Below are positions 4,131 to 14,600 of a stretch of DNA of 30,336 nucleotides, in pieces; the stretch's first letter is position 1; every line of letters begins with the position of its first letter. Both the position numbers and the translations under genes were made by a program. The notes beneath the pieces were generated by a model that was not told the origin of the DNA, did not search any database, and saw only the letters and a program-made list of their open reading frames with translations. The DNA comes from a virus. The DNA is taken from positions 1 through 30,336 of IMG/VR virus record IMGVR_UViG_3300022200_008045, one strand, 5' to 3'.

Positions 4131-4901
4131 ATGGCAAAAGGATTTAAAGTTAAGGCGACAGCACCTACAAAGGCATCCGAAGGGGAAACAGGGGATAGTC
4201 TATTTGATATCGAAGAATGTAAGGAGAGAATCAGAGGGAAGACGATTGTATTCTGCCTTCCAGGCAGGGGCGTTTCGTATCGCTATCTGAAGAGTTTCGT
4301 ACAGTTGTGTTTCGATTTAGTTCAGGCAGGAGCAAGCATTCAGATCAGTCAGGACTATTCAAGTATGGTCAACTTTGCTCGATGCAAATGCCTAGGCGCA
4401 AATGTACTGAGAGGACCGGACCAACTTCCTTGGGATGGAAAGTTGACATACGACTATCAGTTATGGATTGACTCAGACATTGTTTTCAACACCGACGCAT
4501 TTTGGGCAGTGTTTGCAATGGACAAGGATATTGCTTGCGGATGGTATGCAACAGAAGACGGAAGGACTACAAGTGTCGCGCATTGGCTTGAGGAGGATGA
4601 CTTCAAGAACAATGGGGGAGTAATGAACCACGAGATGGTAGATACGATTGGTCAGCGTAAGAAGCCATTTACAGTTGACTATACAGGATTTGGTTGGACA
4701 CTGATCAAGAAGGGCGTATTTGAGCACTCTGAGATGAAGTACCCCTGGTTTGCCCCACAGATGCAAGTCTTCGACTCTGGAGAGGTTCAGGATATGTGTG
4801 GAGAGGACGTTTCGTTCTGTCTCGATGCTAAGAAGGCTGGATTTGAGATCTGGTGTCATCCACAGGTCAGAGTTGGTCACGAAAAAACCCGAGTCATTTG
4901 A
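4131..4901 (+). CDS. GT-A fold glycosyltransferase (family 2-like)
   Basis: A 256-residue protein. Residues 37-45 (KTIVFCLPG) are the first Rossmann strand. Residues 109-120 (YQLWIDSDIVFN) carry a D-S-D motif at 114-116, the DxD-type site that binds the metal and nucleotide sugar in GT-A enzymes. Residues 222-227 (MCGEDVSF) give the conserved G-E-D, with the acid as likely catalytic base, and the end (AKKAGFEIWCHPQVRVGH) is the usual closing strand-helix. It should transfer a sugar from a nucleotide donor; the acceptor (virion protein, DNA or host envelope) cannot be told. Residues 1-30 are a charged extension before the fold. The gene is visibly more G+C-rich than the structural genes downstream (32 of 60 bases in 4741-4800), which suggests separate acquisition. 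A dual promoter lies upstream. Confidence 0.8.
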   Translation: MAKGFKVKATAPTKASEGETGDSLFDIEECKERIRGKTIVFCLPGRGVSYRYLKSFVQLCFDLVQAGASIQISQDYSSMVNFARCKCLGANVLRGPDQLPWDGKLTYDYQLWIDSDIVFNTDAFWAVFAMDKDIACGWYATEDGRTTSVAHWLEEDDFKNNGGVMNHEMVDTIGQRKKPFTVDYTGFGWTLIKKGVFEHSEMKYPWFAPQMQVFDSGEVQDMCGEDVSFCLDAKKAGFEIWCHPQVRVGHEKTRVI

Positions 4902-4913
4902 TTATTATTTTTT

Positions 4914-5642
4914 ATGAGTCATCTACTAGTAAATTTACCCTCAGAAAAAGTTTGGGTTAGAAAAGAATATCTAAGAGATCTCAAAGATGGTCACGGTGAA
5001 TTTGTAGAAGGTGTCTGGGTTTCGGTTAAATCGATTCCTGGACGTGCCTTTTACTTTGAGACCTATTTACCAGAATACGGTGCAATGTTTGATAAACTTC
5101 CTATCAGTGCATTTGTGTCTAGACCTGAAACTCCTACTCCAGATCTAGATCTACCAAACCTACAGTTCTGGAATTGTATGGATTATGGAGTTACTACAAT
5201 TTGTAAACAATTCACTGCTTCAATGGATTGGCAAATTAAAACTCGTCATTTTGGAAATATGAATGGTTATTATGTTTGCACATTGGATAATTATCATGCA
5301 AATCCAGATGTAATTGATTGTTCTACAAGTGAATCGCCATCTGAACATAAGTCATTTAATGTAATTAATTTAAAAAATGGTCAGTTTGCATTGTATCCAA
5401 ACAATAGGTGTAGAATCTTTGATCTTAGTTTAACTCCAGAAAATCCAAAAGATCCTGACTTCAAAGTTTCGACTGAATATTATCAGGTTGAGAATGACAT
5501 TGGTTGGGGAAGACTTGGTGATACTGATGAGTATTTCTGGGAGACGCCGGATGAAAAGTATTCATGTCTATCAGTTACTCTTCCTATGCCAAATGATATA
5601 ACGGATGAAAAAGATTCAATCCTAAGGTTTGAGAGAATTTAG
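4914..5642 (+). CDS. Conserved phage protein of unknown function
   Basis: A 242-residue protein starting MSHLLVNLPSEKVWVRKEYL, 12 nt after the glycosyltransferase stop and probably co-transcribed with it. It has no signal peptide or membrane segment. Aromatic and acidic residues are frequent, and strand-like stretches (RAFYFETYLPEYGAMF, NGYYVCTLDNYHAN, NGQFALYPNNRCRIFD) suggest a mostly beta fold. I do not recognise a catalytic motif. Position just ahead of the baseplate module, next to a glycosyltransferase, is compatible with either a virion-associated or a modification-related role, and I cannot choose. Codon use returns to the A/T-rich pattern of the structural genes. Confidence 0.7.
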   Translation: MSHLLVNLPSEKVWVRKEYLRDLKDGHGEFVEGVWVSVKSIPGRAFYFETYLPEYGAMFDKLPISAFVSRPETPTPDLDLPNLQFWNCMDYGVTTICKQFTASMDWQIKTRHFGNMNGYYVCTLDNYHANPDVIDCSTSESPSEHKSFNVINLKNGQFALYPNNRCRIFDLSLTPENPKDPDFKVSTEYYQVENDIGWGRLGDTDEYFWETPDEKYSCLSVTLPMPNDITDEKDSILRFERI

Positions 5643-5652
5643 GCGTTAGAAA

Positions 5653-5660
5653 AATAAATA
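5653..5660 (+). promoter_or_regulatory. T4-type late promoter octamer AATAAATA
   Basis: AATAAATA differs from the T4 late consensus TATAAATA by one base and ends 24 nt before the ATG at 5685. It would drive the small genes up to the terminator at 6196. Confidence 0.55.
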
Positions 5661-5684
5661 TTAGTTGGATAAAATTTTGAGCAA

Positions 5685-5855
5685 ATGAAAACAGAAAAAA
5701 TCAATATATACTGTCAGGGGAGAAAGATCTACCACGGTCTTTCTGAAGAATCAATGTTTGAAGTTCTTGATCAATTAACTGAAGAATTTTATGCAACAGG
5801 GGTTCCCCTTCCTGAGGAAATTATGGTAGAATACACAAGTACCGAAGGAGATTAA
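5685..5855 (+). CDS. Small conserved phage protein of unknown function
   Basis: A 56-residue ORF, MKTEKINIYCQGRKIYHGLS to EYTSTEGD. It has a short N-terminal hairpin (INIYCQGRKIYHGLS), a helix (ESMFEVLDQLTEEFYATG) and a C-terminal strand (EEIMVEY), a compact beta-alpha-beta pattern. A late octamer lies 24 nt upstream and the next gene starts 2 nt after its stop, which supports expression as a two-gene late unit. No family name is recognised. Confidence 0.65.
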   Translation: MKTEKINIYCQGRKIYHGLSEESMFEVLDQLTEEFYATGVPLPEEIMVEYTSTEGD

Positions 5856-5857
5856 TT

Positions 5858-6001
5858 ATGGCACTGCGTCCAGGGAAAAATGGAAAGGAGACTATCGAAA
5901 GTCGTCCGAAAAAAACGAGACAGGGGAGCTCGCAATATACGAAACTCTCTGCATCATCTCGGAATGGAAAGCGAAAACGTTATAGGGGTCAAGGTAGATA
6001 A
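5858..6001 (+). CDS. Small, very basic protein (possible nucleic-acid binding)
   Basis: A 47-residue ORF: MALRPGKNGKETIESRPKKT... ending KRKRYRGQGR. About 14 of 47 residues are K or R against two acidic residues, with no hydrophobic core, so it is probably disordered until bound to nucleic acid or to an acidic partner. It starts 2 nt after the previous stop; GGAG at 5847-5850 is a ribosome-binding site within the end of that gene. I believe similar short basic proteins recur in T4-like cyanophages next to baseplate genes, but I cannot name a function. Confidence 0.65.
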   Translation: MALRPGKNGKETIESRPKKTRQGSSQYTKLSASSRNGKRKRYRGQGR

Positions 6002-6052
6002 TTCTTTACAACTATTTCTGATTTGAGAGTCTGTGTCTTTTACGTAGTTTAA

Positions 6053-6178
6053 ATGTCAAATACTCTCAGAAAACTGAATAGCGTTAACTTAACGACGCTC
6101 TTAATCACTGTGATGGCATCTTCTGCCCTTATTAAAATGTCGGTAGCGTCATTATATCTTGAGGAATACTTCGACTGA
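6053..6178 (+). CDS. Small hydrophobic protein, probably single membrane span
   Basis: A 41-residue ORF: MSNTLRKLNS, then a hydrophobic stretch at about 13-38 (LTTLLITVMASSALIKMSVA), ending LYLEEYFD. A basic head and acidic tail fit a single-span membrane protein with its N-terminus in the cytoplasm. It lies between the basic protein and a strong terminator whose stem starts 17 nt after its stop, so it is the last gene of the unit. Small size and lack of a ribosome-binding site keep confidence modest. Confidence 0.5.
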   Translation: MSNTLRKLNSVNLTTLLITVMASSALIKMSVASLYLEEYFD

Positions 6179-6195
6179 ATTTTCTCAGATCATAT

Positions 6196-6222
6196 GAAGT
6201 CTCGAAAGAGACTTCTTTTTTT
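6196..6222 (+). terminator. Intrinsic (rho-independent) terminator
   Basis: GAAGTCTC (6196-6203), tetraloop GAAA, GAGACTTC (6208-6215), then seven T (6216-6222). It separates the glycosyltransferase/small-gene unit from the baseplate module. Confidence 0.92.
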
Positions 6223-6256
6223 ATGCTTGGAATTATTTTAAGGTAATCATATCGCG

Positions 6257-6294
6257 TTTCTTTCAATAAGCGAACGTCGAATTTCTTTCAATAA
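6257..6294 (+). repeat. Tandem direct repeat TTTCTTTCAATAA, 25-bp period
   Basis: Exact 13-mer at 6257-6269 and 6282-6294, between the terminator and the gp25 late promoter. A 25-bp period is between two and three helical turns. It may be a binding site for a late regulator, or a remnant of a local duplication. Confidence 0.55.
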
Positions 6295-6300
6295 AACTCA

Positions 6301-6308
6301 AATAAATA
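6301..6308 (+). promoter_or_regulatory. T4-type late promoter octamer AATAAATA upstream of gp25
   Basis: AATAAATA ends 26 nt before the gp25 start at 6335, in a gene-free gap downstream of a terminator. It is the expected promoter for the baseplate module. Confidence 0.65.
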
Positions 6309-6334
6309 CATATATAATTTTTGAGAAAGACAAA

Positions 6335-6739
6335 GTGCCTCTCAATGCAGTATCAATAGGATTTAAAGATATCAGTCTATCTTTTTTAAGAAATCCTGTA
6401 ACAAATGATATTACATCTTTAAGAAATGAAGATGCAATAAAGAAATCAGTATTCAATTTAATTAGAACTCAGGTAGGAGAAAGGTTCTTCAATTCTCTTC
6501 TAGGTTCAAATGTTGAAGGATCCCTATTTGAACTTGCGACAGATAATTTACTTGATCCACTAGAGATTGAAATTAAAAACGTAATTAATAACTTTGAACC
6601 TAGAGTAATATTAAGGGAAGTTGAAGTTGATCCTTTACCAGATAGAAATACATTAAATATTTCTATATCTTACGATATTGTTGGATTAGGTGCTCCTACA
6701 CAAACAATTAACTTTGTATTACAACCAACCCGATACTAA
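6335..6739 (+). CDS. 25: Baseplate wedge subunit gp25
   Basis: A 134-residue protein of the GPW/gp25 family, close to the usual length. Signature residues are T-x-x-G-E-R at 45-50 followed by the FFNSLLGSNVEGSLFE stretch (51-66), and the E-P-R-V-x-L-x-x-V-x-V-x-P strand (88-100). In T4, gp25 lies in the core of the baseplate wedge, contacts gp6 and gp53, and is related to the sheath handshake domain, so it helps nucleate sheath polymerisation. The start is a GTG (6335); the only nearby ATG (6345) is out of frame. GAGAAAG upstream (6323-6329) can bind ribosomes. It overlaps gp6 by one base (TAATG). Confidence 0.93.
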   Translation: MPLNAVSIGFKDISLSFLRNPVTNDITSLRNEDAIKKSVFNLIRTQVGERFFNSLLGSNVEGSLFELATDNLLDPLEIEIKNVINNFEPRVILREVEVDPLPDRNTLNISISYDIVGLGAPTQTINFVLQPTRY

Positions 6740-8622
6740 TGGCATTCACACAACTAACGAATTTAGACTTTGATCAAATTCGGGAATCAATTAAGGACTA
6801 CTTAAGATCAAATTCAAACTTCACAGACTTTGATTTTGAAGGATCCAACTTTTCAATACTAATTGATATTCTAGCTTATAATACTTATTTGACAGCCTAC
6901 AACACCAATATGGTGGCGAATGAGGCGTTCTTAGACTCTGCTACAGTTCGTGAGAATGTAGTATCACTTGCACGTAATATTGGGTACGTTCCACTGTCTC
7001 GTAGGGCAGCTAGAGCGAGTGTATCTTTCTCTGTATTTGATATTCCAGACAGTTCTTTAACAGCAACTATCAAAGCAGGGATTCTTTGTACAGGAAATTT
7101 TAATAATACAAGTTTTATTTTCTCAGTTCCTGAGGATATTCAGGTTGGAGTTGTAAATAACAGAGCAGATTTTTCAGATATTGATATCTTTGAAGGAACT
7201 TTGATCACGAAAAAGTTCACAGTAGATGATTCTCAACCAAATCAAAAGTATATTTTACAAAATCCTTTCATTGATACTTCTACAATTAGAGTTAAAGTTA
7301 AAAATACTTCTACAGATACTACTGAAGAGGAGTATACTCAGATTGACAACATCATAAACATTGATTCTGACTCTAAAATCTTCTTAGTTCAAGAAGTTTC
7401 TGATGAAAAATATGAAATTTTCTTTGGAGATGGTATTTTAGGTAAGAAATTGAGCAATAATAATGAAATTACCGTGACTTATATTGTCACAAATGGAAGA
7501 TCTGGCAATGGAGCATTAGATTTTACGTTCTCTGGTAACATTTTAGACAATAATTCCGCAAATATTAGCGGAGGAACCGGACTTGTCATTACAAATGAAC
7601 CAGCATCAAATGGAGATGAGATACAAAGTATCGAATCAGTACGTTATTATGCACCAAGACTCTATTCAACGCAGTATAGAGCGGTAACTGCAGCAGATTA
7701 TGAGGCAATTATACCCTCAATTTTCCCAAATGTAGAATCTGTCACTGCTTTTGGGGGAGAAGATCTGGATCCGCCAAAGTTTGGCACTACTTTTCTTGCT
7801 ATAAAGCCTAAAAATTCAGATTCTTTGAGTGTATTCTCTCAAGATTTGATTCGTCAGTCACTAAAGAATTATTCTGTTTCTGGATTAGCGGTAGAATTTG
7901 TTGATGTAAATGTATTATACGTAGAGTTAATAAGTACATTCTACTACAATTCAAGTTTAATTTCATCTCCATCAGATTTGAAGGCAAAAGTTACAAATTC
8001 TTTAACAAAATTTGCAAATTCTTCAGATTTAAACAAGTTTGGAGGAAGATTTAAGTATAGTAAAGCGATTCGTATCATTGACGCAACAAATGAAGCGATT
8101 ACTTCTAATATTACAAAGGTAAGAATTCGTCGCAATATCCCAGTAACTCTTAATTCTCCAACAAAATATGTAATTTGCTTTGAAAATAGATTCAATGTTT
8201 TAAATAAGAAAAATAATATTCGTTCAACAGGATTCAAGGTTAACGGTATTACTGAAACAGTTTATATCGGTGATCAACCAGACTCTGATTTGTCTAAAGG
8301 AACTTTATTTTTATTTTCTTTGAATCAAGATGAAGTTTCTATTAAAGTTCAAAATGTTGGAACTATAAATTATACCACCGGAGAAATTAATATAGATAAT
8401 ATAAATGTATCTTCAACTGTTTTACCGAATAATATAATTGAAATTGATGCAATTCCACATTCAAATGATGTAATTGCTAAAAAATCAATTTATTTGAAAC
8501 TAGATATTGGAAGAAGTGTAATCAGTCCTGTAAAGGACATAATTTCATCAGGAGAAAATGTTTCAGGAAGTAGATTTACTCCAGAATCAAGTTATTTTTC
8601 AGACTCAAAAATAAGAATTTAA
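6739..8622 (+). CDS. 6: Baseplate wedge subunit gp6 (baseplate J-like)
   Basis: A 627-residue protein. The N-terminus (FDQIRESIKDYL, then SNFSILIDILAYNTYLTAYN and NEAFLDSATVRENVVSLARN, residues 11-80) is the typical helical start of gp6/gpJ proteins. The baseplate-J core signature follows at about residues 299-365 (YYAPRLYSTQYRAVTAADYE, then SVTAFGGEDLDPPKFGTTFL). In T4, gp6 dimers form the continuous ring that holds the wedges around the hub and changes conformation on infection. The C-terminal part from about 470 is extra beta-rich sequence. It starts on the last base of the gp25 stop, and its own stop is one base from the next start. Confidence 0.93.
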   Translation: MAFTQLTNLDFDQIRESIKDYLRSNSNFTDFDFEGSNFSILIDILAYNTYLTAYNTNMVANEAFLDSATVRENVVSLARNIGYVPLSRRAARASVSFSVFDIPDSSLTATIKAGILCTGNFNNTSFIFSVPEDIQVGVVNNRADFSDIDIFEGTLITKKFTVDDSQPNQKYILQNPFIDTSTIRVKVKNTSTDTTEEEYTQIDNIINIDSDSKIFLVQEVSDEKYEIFFGDGILGKKLSNNNEITVTYIVTNGRSGNGALDFTFSGNILDNNSANISGGTGLVITNEPASNGDEIQSIESVRYYAPRLYSTQYRAVTAADYEAIIPSIFPNVESVTAFGGEDLDPPKFGTTFLAIKPKNSDSLSVFSQDLIRQSLKNYSVSGLAVEFVDVNVLYVELISTFYYNSSLISSPSDLKAKVTNSLTKFANSSDLNKFGGRFKYSKAIRIIDATNEAITSNITKVRIRRNIPVTLNSPTKYVICFENRFNVLNKKNNIRSTGFKVNGITETVYIGDQPDSDLSKGTLFLFSLNQDEVSIKVQNVGTINYTTGEINIDNINVSSTVLPNNIIEIDAIPHSNDVIAKKSIYLKLDIGRSVISPVKDIISSGENVSGSRFTPESSYFSDSKIRI

Positions 8623-8623
8623 A

Positions 8624-11600
8624 ATGAATCAAGATAAAAAAGTAATTAAAATTAGTGATGTTGTCGAAAATCAAATTCCAGAATTTATTTTCACAGATAA
8701 TCCAAATTTTGAAGAATTTTTAAAGCAATATTACATATCACAAGAGTTTCAAGGCGGAGTTGTAGATCTTGCTGAGAACTTAATTGATTACAAAAATGCT
8801 GATTCATTCGATTCAAGCAATTTAATTACAAAAACAACATTATCTTCAGATATTGATCCATTTTCTGAGACTATTACTGTAGAATCCACTACAGGTTGGC
8901 CAAAAACTTATGGTCTTTTAAAGATTAATAATGAAATTATAACTTATACTGGAATTACTACAAATTCTTTTACTGGTTGTGTGAGAGGATTTAGTGGGAT
9001 TCAATCTGTTTCCAAAGAAAATGATCCTGAATTCCTTGTATTCTCACAATCAGAATCAGATTTCCACACTAGTGGAGACTCTGTAGAGAATTTAAGTAAT
9101 TTATTCTTAATTGAATTTTTTAAAAAGACTAAATCTCAGTTTATTCCTGGATTCGAAGACCTAAATTTTGATTCTAGAATTGATATTCCTAACTTCATCA
9201 GCAAATCTAAAGACTTTTATAGATCTAAAGGTACTGATGAATCTTTTGAAATTTTATTTAAAGTTCTTTTTGGTGAAAAAGTAGAAGTAATTAAACCAAA
9301 AGACTTTTTATTCACACCTTCAGATGACAAATGGATTGTAGTTGAAAACTTTATTTGTGATTTAGTTGAAGGAGATCCTTTAAAGATAAGTGGTCAGACT
9401 CTGTTCCAAAGTGAAAATGATTCAGGTACTATTTTAGAAGCTAGTGGATCAATTTATGCCATAAGTTCTTTCAATGTTAGAGAAAATATTTTTTATAAAG
9501 TTAGCATATTCTCAGGATTTTCTAATAATTTAAGTCCAAGAGGATCTATTTTTGGAGAATTTAAAACTACAGCAAAAACATATGTAGTTTCTGATGTTTC
9601 TGAAAACAGTAGCACTATTCCGGTAGTATCTACAATTGGATTTGATCGTAGTGGTAAGTTAGTTATTGGTAGTTCCGAAATAACATATACAGATAAAACT
9701 TCTACAGAGTTTTTAAATTGTTCGGGAATAGTAAATTCTATATCAAATTCTACAGAAATATATTCTGATAACTTTGTATTCTCATATGAAGATGGTGATA
9801 TAAATTCCATTGTAAAATTAAGAATAGTCAATACAATTTCAAATATTGATTCTAGTGACTTAGTATTAATTAATGAGGGTGATCAAATTAATATTAAAGG
9901 TTTAGGATCTACTAGAAATAGTATTTTTACAGATTCTTTAAATTATAATGTACCATCAGTAATTTCAGCAGGAAAGGTTTTCCCTGCTGAAGAAGATTTA
10001 GGAGAATTTGAAGAAGGTATTAACATTAATGGTTTTGTGAAAACAAAGTTTCCACATTATTTAAAAAATGATGATGATGTTGAAATATTCAACTCATCTA
10101 GAAATATTAAAATTGCTAATGCTAAAGTTAGTAATGTTAATACTTCTAGATCTTTTATAATTAATAATTCATCAGGACTTTCTGAATTTATAAACAATGA
10201 AATAAAAATAAGAAGAATTCCTTTTAGATCAAAATCTTCACTTTATCCCGAAGTTGATAAAAAATTTGCAGTCAATGTTCAGAATTCATATGAAGACACG
10301 GATAATTATTACTTAGAGTCTAATGGATTTCCAGATAATGATATAAAACCATACAAAAAAGAATATAAATTTACTGTTGAAAATGAAAATGGTCTTTTAA
10401 GTATAATAAGTGACTCTAATAATAGATCTGAGCATATTTTTCAAAATGGAGATATAGTAAGAGTATCTAATATAGTTGGAGTTTCTACTGTACTATCTAA
10501 TAATGTTGATTATTATATAAAAAGAATAAATGTATCTAGTTTAAAATTATCTAGAAGTTTACTTAATGTATTAAAAGAAGATTTTGTAATCCCTGAGGTT
10601 GATATTGAATGCACTTTGACATCTAAATCATTATCTGGAAAGCAATTAACTTCTTCAAAATCATTTAAAAAGATACCAAAAGATATTGACTATACTAGAA
10701 CTGAAGAAACTACAAAACCAGGATCAATTGGAGTTTTAGTTAATGGAGTAGAAATTCAAAATTATAAATCTTTAGATAAAATTTATTTTGGCACTTTAGA
10801 AAATATATTAGTTTTAAATTCTGGTTCTGGATATGATTTATTGAATCCTCCTACTTTTAAAATTGGAATTGGTTCGGAAGTTGATACTGTATCATCAATT
10901 ATTCCACAATTAGAAGGAAAGGTTGAAAGTATATTTGTAGATGATCCTGGTTATGATTATGTTGAAACACCAATTGTTACTATAAGTAATGGAAGCAATG
11001 AAGAAGTTAAGACTGAAGTTAGAATGAAACTAATTTCAAGAGAACTTGAATTTAATGCAGGAAACTCTGATGTAGTTGCAACTTTAGACACTGAAGAAAA
11101 GTTTATATTTACAGAACCTCATAGATTGATTGTTGGAGATGGTGTAATATATGATTCTCTTTCAGGCACTAAAATTGGTATTGGAACTGAGTCTAGTGAC
11201 GGTACACTATTAGATAAATCTGTATACTATGTTTCTTCTATTGGCGCTGGAACTTCTTTTAGACTAGCTCCAACGGTAAAAGATGCTATAGATGAAACAA
11301 ACTTGATTAGACTTAGAACTCTTGGAACTGGACTTCAGAAGTTTACTTCAGTAAAAAAAGTAAAAGTAATAGATTCAGTCAACTTGACTGATATTAATCC
11401 CACATTAAGATATAAAAAAATTGTAGCTAAAGCAGATGATATTAACAAATTTGACAATATTATCAATATAAAAAATCACGGATTTTTATCCGGAGATGAA
11501 ATTTCATATTCATTCTCTAATGGTAGTGGTTTAACTAATCTTTCAACATCAGAATTTTATTATATAATTAAAATTGATAATAATAGTTTCAAATTATCAT

Positions 11601-14600
11601 CTACAAAAGATTTAGAAAGTATTGTAGATTTTAATTTACCTGACAACGATACAGTTCATCTATTTGAGTATTCTCCAATAAAAGTAAATATTATAGGTTC
11701 ATTAACTGTATCTGGTATATCTGAAATAGGAACTCCTGCAGTATTAACTCCAGTAGTAAGAGGATCAATTAATGAAGTATTAATTGAATCTTCTAAAACT
11801 GATTATAACACATCTGCTCGTACATTTTTAAATTTTAATGTCAATCCACAAATTAAAGTAAATGATGGAAAAGGTGCTTTCTTACAACCAGTTATTGAAA
11901 ATGGTAGGATAACTAATGTTATAATTCTAAGTCAAGGTGAAAACTATTTTAACTCATTAGATTTAGAAGTTATTGGTAGTGGTAGTGGAGCAAAACTAAG
12001 CCCAGGAATTGTAAATGGTAAAATTACAAGTGTAAAAATTGTAAACAAAGGTATTGGATATGATTCAAATACCACAATTAGAATAAAAAATATAGGATCA
12101 GGATTTAGTGCAATAGGTGAAATTAAGGATTATACATTAAATGAAGTTGATAGGTATAAAACTTCAATACTAAACAGAGGGATTATAGTTAATGATGTCT
12201 ATAGACCAGAAAATAACATATATGGAGTATATAAACTAACCAATACTCTAAAGAATCTTCTAGGTGCAAATGATTCGAAATTACATTCTCCTATAATTGG
12301 ATGGGCTTACGATGGATGTCCAATTTATGGACCTTTTGCATTTGAGAACAATGATGGAACTGGTAATATAATTGAAATGACCAGTAGTTATAAAAAATCA
12401 AAAATACAAAGAATTACAGATGTTATAGAAGATTTTAAATTCGTAGAAAATATAGGATCTTTAGATAAGCATAATGGAAGATATTGCATTACACCAGAAT
12501 ATCCAAATGGAGTTTATGCATATTTTGCAACTTCATCTTTTCCATTCTTCATAGGAGATACATATAAATTCAAACCATTACAAGAAAACTTTGAATTTAA
12601 TTTTAGTCAAAATTTAGACTTTAACAAATTAGATATAATCAAATATACTTTACCATATTATGTTAAAGATCAATTAAACTACTACGATTATTTTGATTAC
12701 AGACCAAATCCAAAAAAAGAAGAAGCAATTGTACTAAAAACTTTATCTGGTGATATTGATAATGTCGAAGTAATAGATTCTGGTGAAGGATATTCTATAG
12801 GTAGTAAACTGACATTTGACAATGATGGTACAGGTGGATTTGGAGCATCAGCAGAGATTACTGAACTTTCTGGAGTTGGAATTACAACAATAAATTCTAA
12901 TACAAAAACAGTTCAAAATATAACATTTGTTTCAAATAATAATATAATTACAGGAATTGCTACAACTGCACACAATTTCAAGGATGATTTCTTTATAAAA
13001 ATTTCAGGAATTACTGATTCTAATTTTAAATCATTGAATGGAGTTAAGCAAATAAATGTAAATGAATTTAAAACAAGTCTAGATGAAAATTTAGATTCTG
13101 AATCTAATACTGGAATTGTAACTTCAATTAAAATTAAAGATTCTATAAAAATTTTTGATATAGATTCAGAAATAAAAATTTCCGATGAAACTGCTACTGT
13201 TATTGGTTTTGACTATTTAAACAATAGAGTTAATATTTTAAGAGAATCTTCTTCTCCATCATCTTCTATTGGTTCTTTAGTTGAGTTAAAACAGAATAAA
13301 TTTAGTTTTAATGAAAGTAAATCTCTAGATCTTCCAGAAAAAGATGTATCATATTATTTCAATTCTGATCTTGTTTCATTAGGATCAGATACTTCTGCAG
13401 GTGCTGGAAATACTGTTAATCTAGAACCACTTGGAGCTGGAGTTTCTCAAACGAAATATATTAGGACAGCAGGAATATGGATGCCTAATAATGAATTTAA
13501 GTCTGGAGAGTCAGTATCATATTCTAACAATTCAGCATTTTCAGATGTTCAAAGTGATCAATCCTTATCTAGTTTTTCAGAATTGTATATTGTAGATTTT
13601 GGAAACAGTGTAATTGGATTGACAACTATTCAAAACGATTTAAGTGGTTTATTATATTATACTGATAAAGGAACAGGAAGACTTCACAAATTAAATACAA
13701 ACAGAACTGTAATTTCAGGTCAAGCAATATTTAATGAAACAGTTGTTTCTACAGCATCTTCTCACGGATTAGATGTTGGAGATGAAGTAAGTTTAAAAGT
13801 AATATCTGGATTAACTACAACTTATACTACAACTTACAATCAATCAGATGCAAAACTTCAAATTGACGGACAAAATAATCCTGAAATAAATGTTTATAGA
13901 AATCAAAAAGTTGTATTTGATACTTCAACCGATACATTCTTAAGTGGTTCAAACGCTGAATTTAAATTATATACAGATAGTGAATATAAGAATGAATATA
14001 TTGGAACTGGAACTTCTGGAGTAGAAGTTGTAGTTGGAGTTGGTTCTTTAACTTTAAATGTTACAGATACAACTTTATCTACTCTTTATTACAATTTTGA
14101 ATCTGATACTAAAAAAGTTTTTGATGATAAAACTGTTACTAACAATAATAGAATCAATATTCTAGAAAGTCTTTATAATGTTACTAGTGGAATAGTAACT
14201 AATACAAATCAAACTTTTACAATAAACTTACCATCTTCTCCAGAGGAAGATAATTACAATTCATCAGATTCTAATAAATTGTCATATACAGTTAAAAAGT
14301 CTGATGTTTTAGGTCCTATTTCTAAAATAAAATTAACTTCTAAAGGAGTTGATTATAAAAAAATTCCATCTATAAAAAGTATAGAAGGTGATGGAAAATC
14401 TGCTGTATTAGTTCCTACAACAAAAAATATTGGAAGAGTATCAGAGATAGGTCCAATATCAATTAATGTTTGTCCTTCAGATAAAACTTTAGTTCCTGAA
14501 TCAAATTCATATTCAGTTTTATATTTAAAAAACAACTATGAAGTATCATCAATAGACTTAACTTTCTCTGGAAAAAATTATCTAACTCCTCCTAAAGTAA

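Noticed and set aside
6222-6250. Possible T4-type MotA box (TATGCTTGG) after the terminator
   Set aside because: It has a mismatch to the middle-promoter consensus, and no suitable -10 box follows at the right distance; such MotA promoters are also not generally expected in cyanophages.
6335-6350. ATG at 6345 as the start of gp25
   Set aside because: It is out of frame with the gp25 reading frame; the GTG at 6335 gives the expected N-terminus and length.
7944-8237. Long open frames on the - strand inside gp6 and other structural genes
   Set aside because: They lie opposite well-supported genes, lack ribosome-binding sites and reflect the A/T-rich composition of the coding strand.
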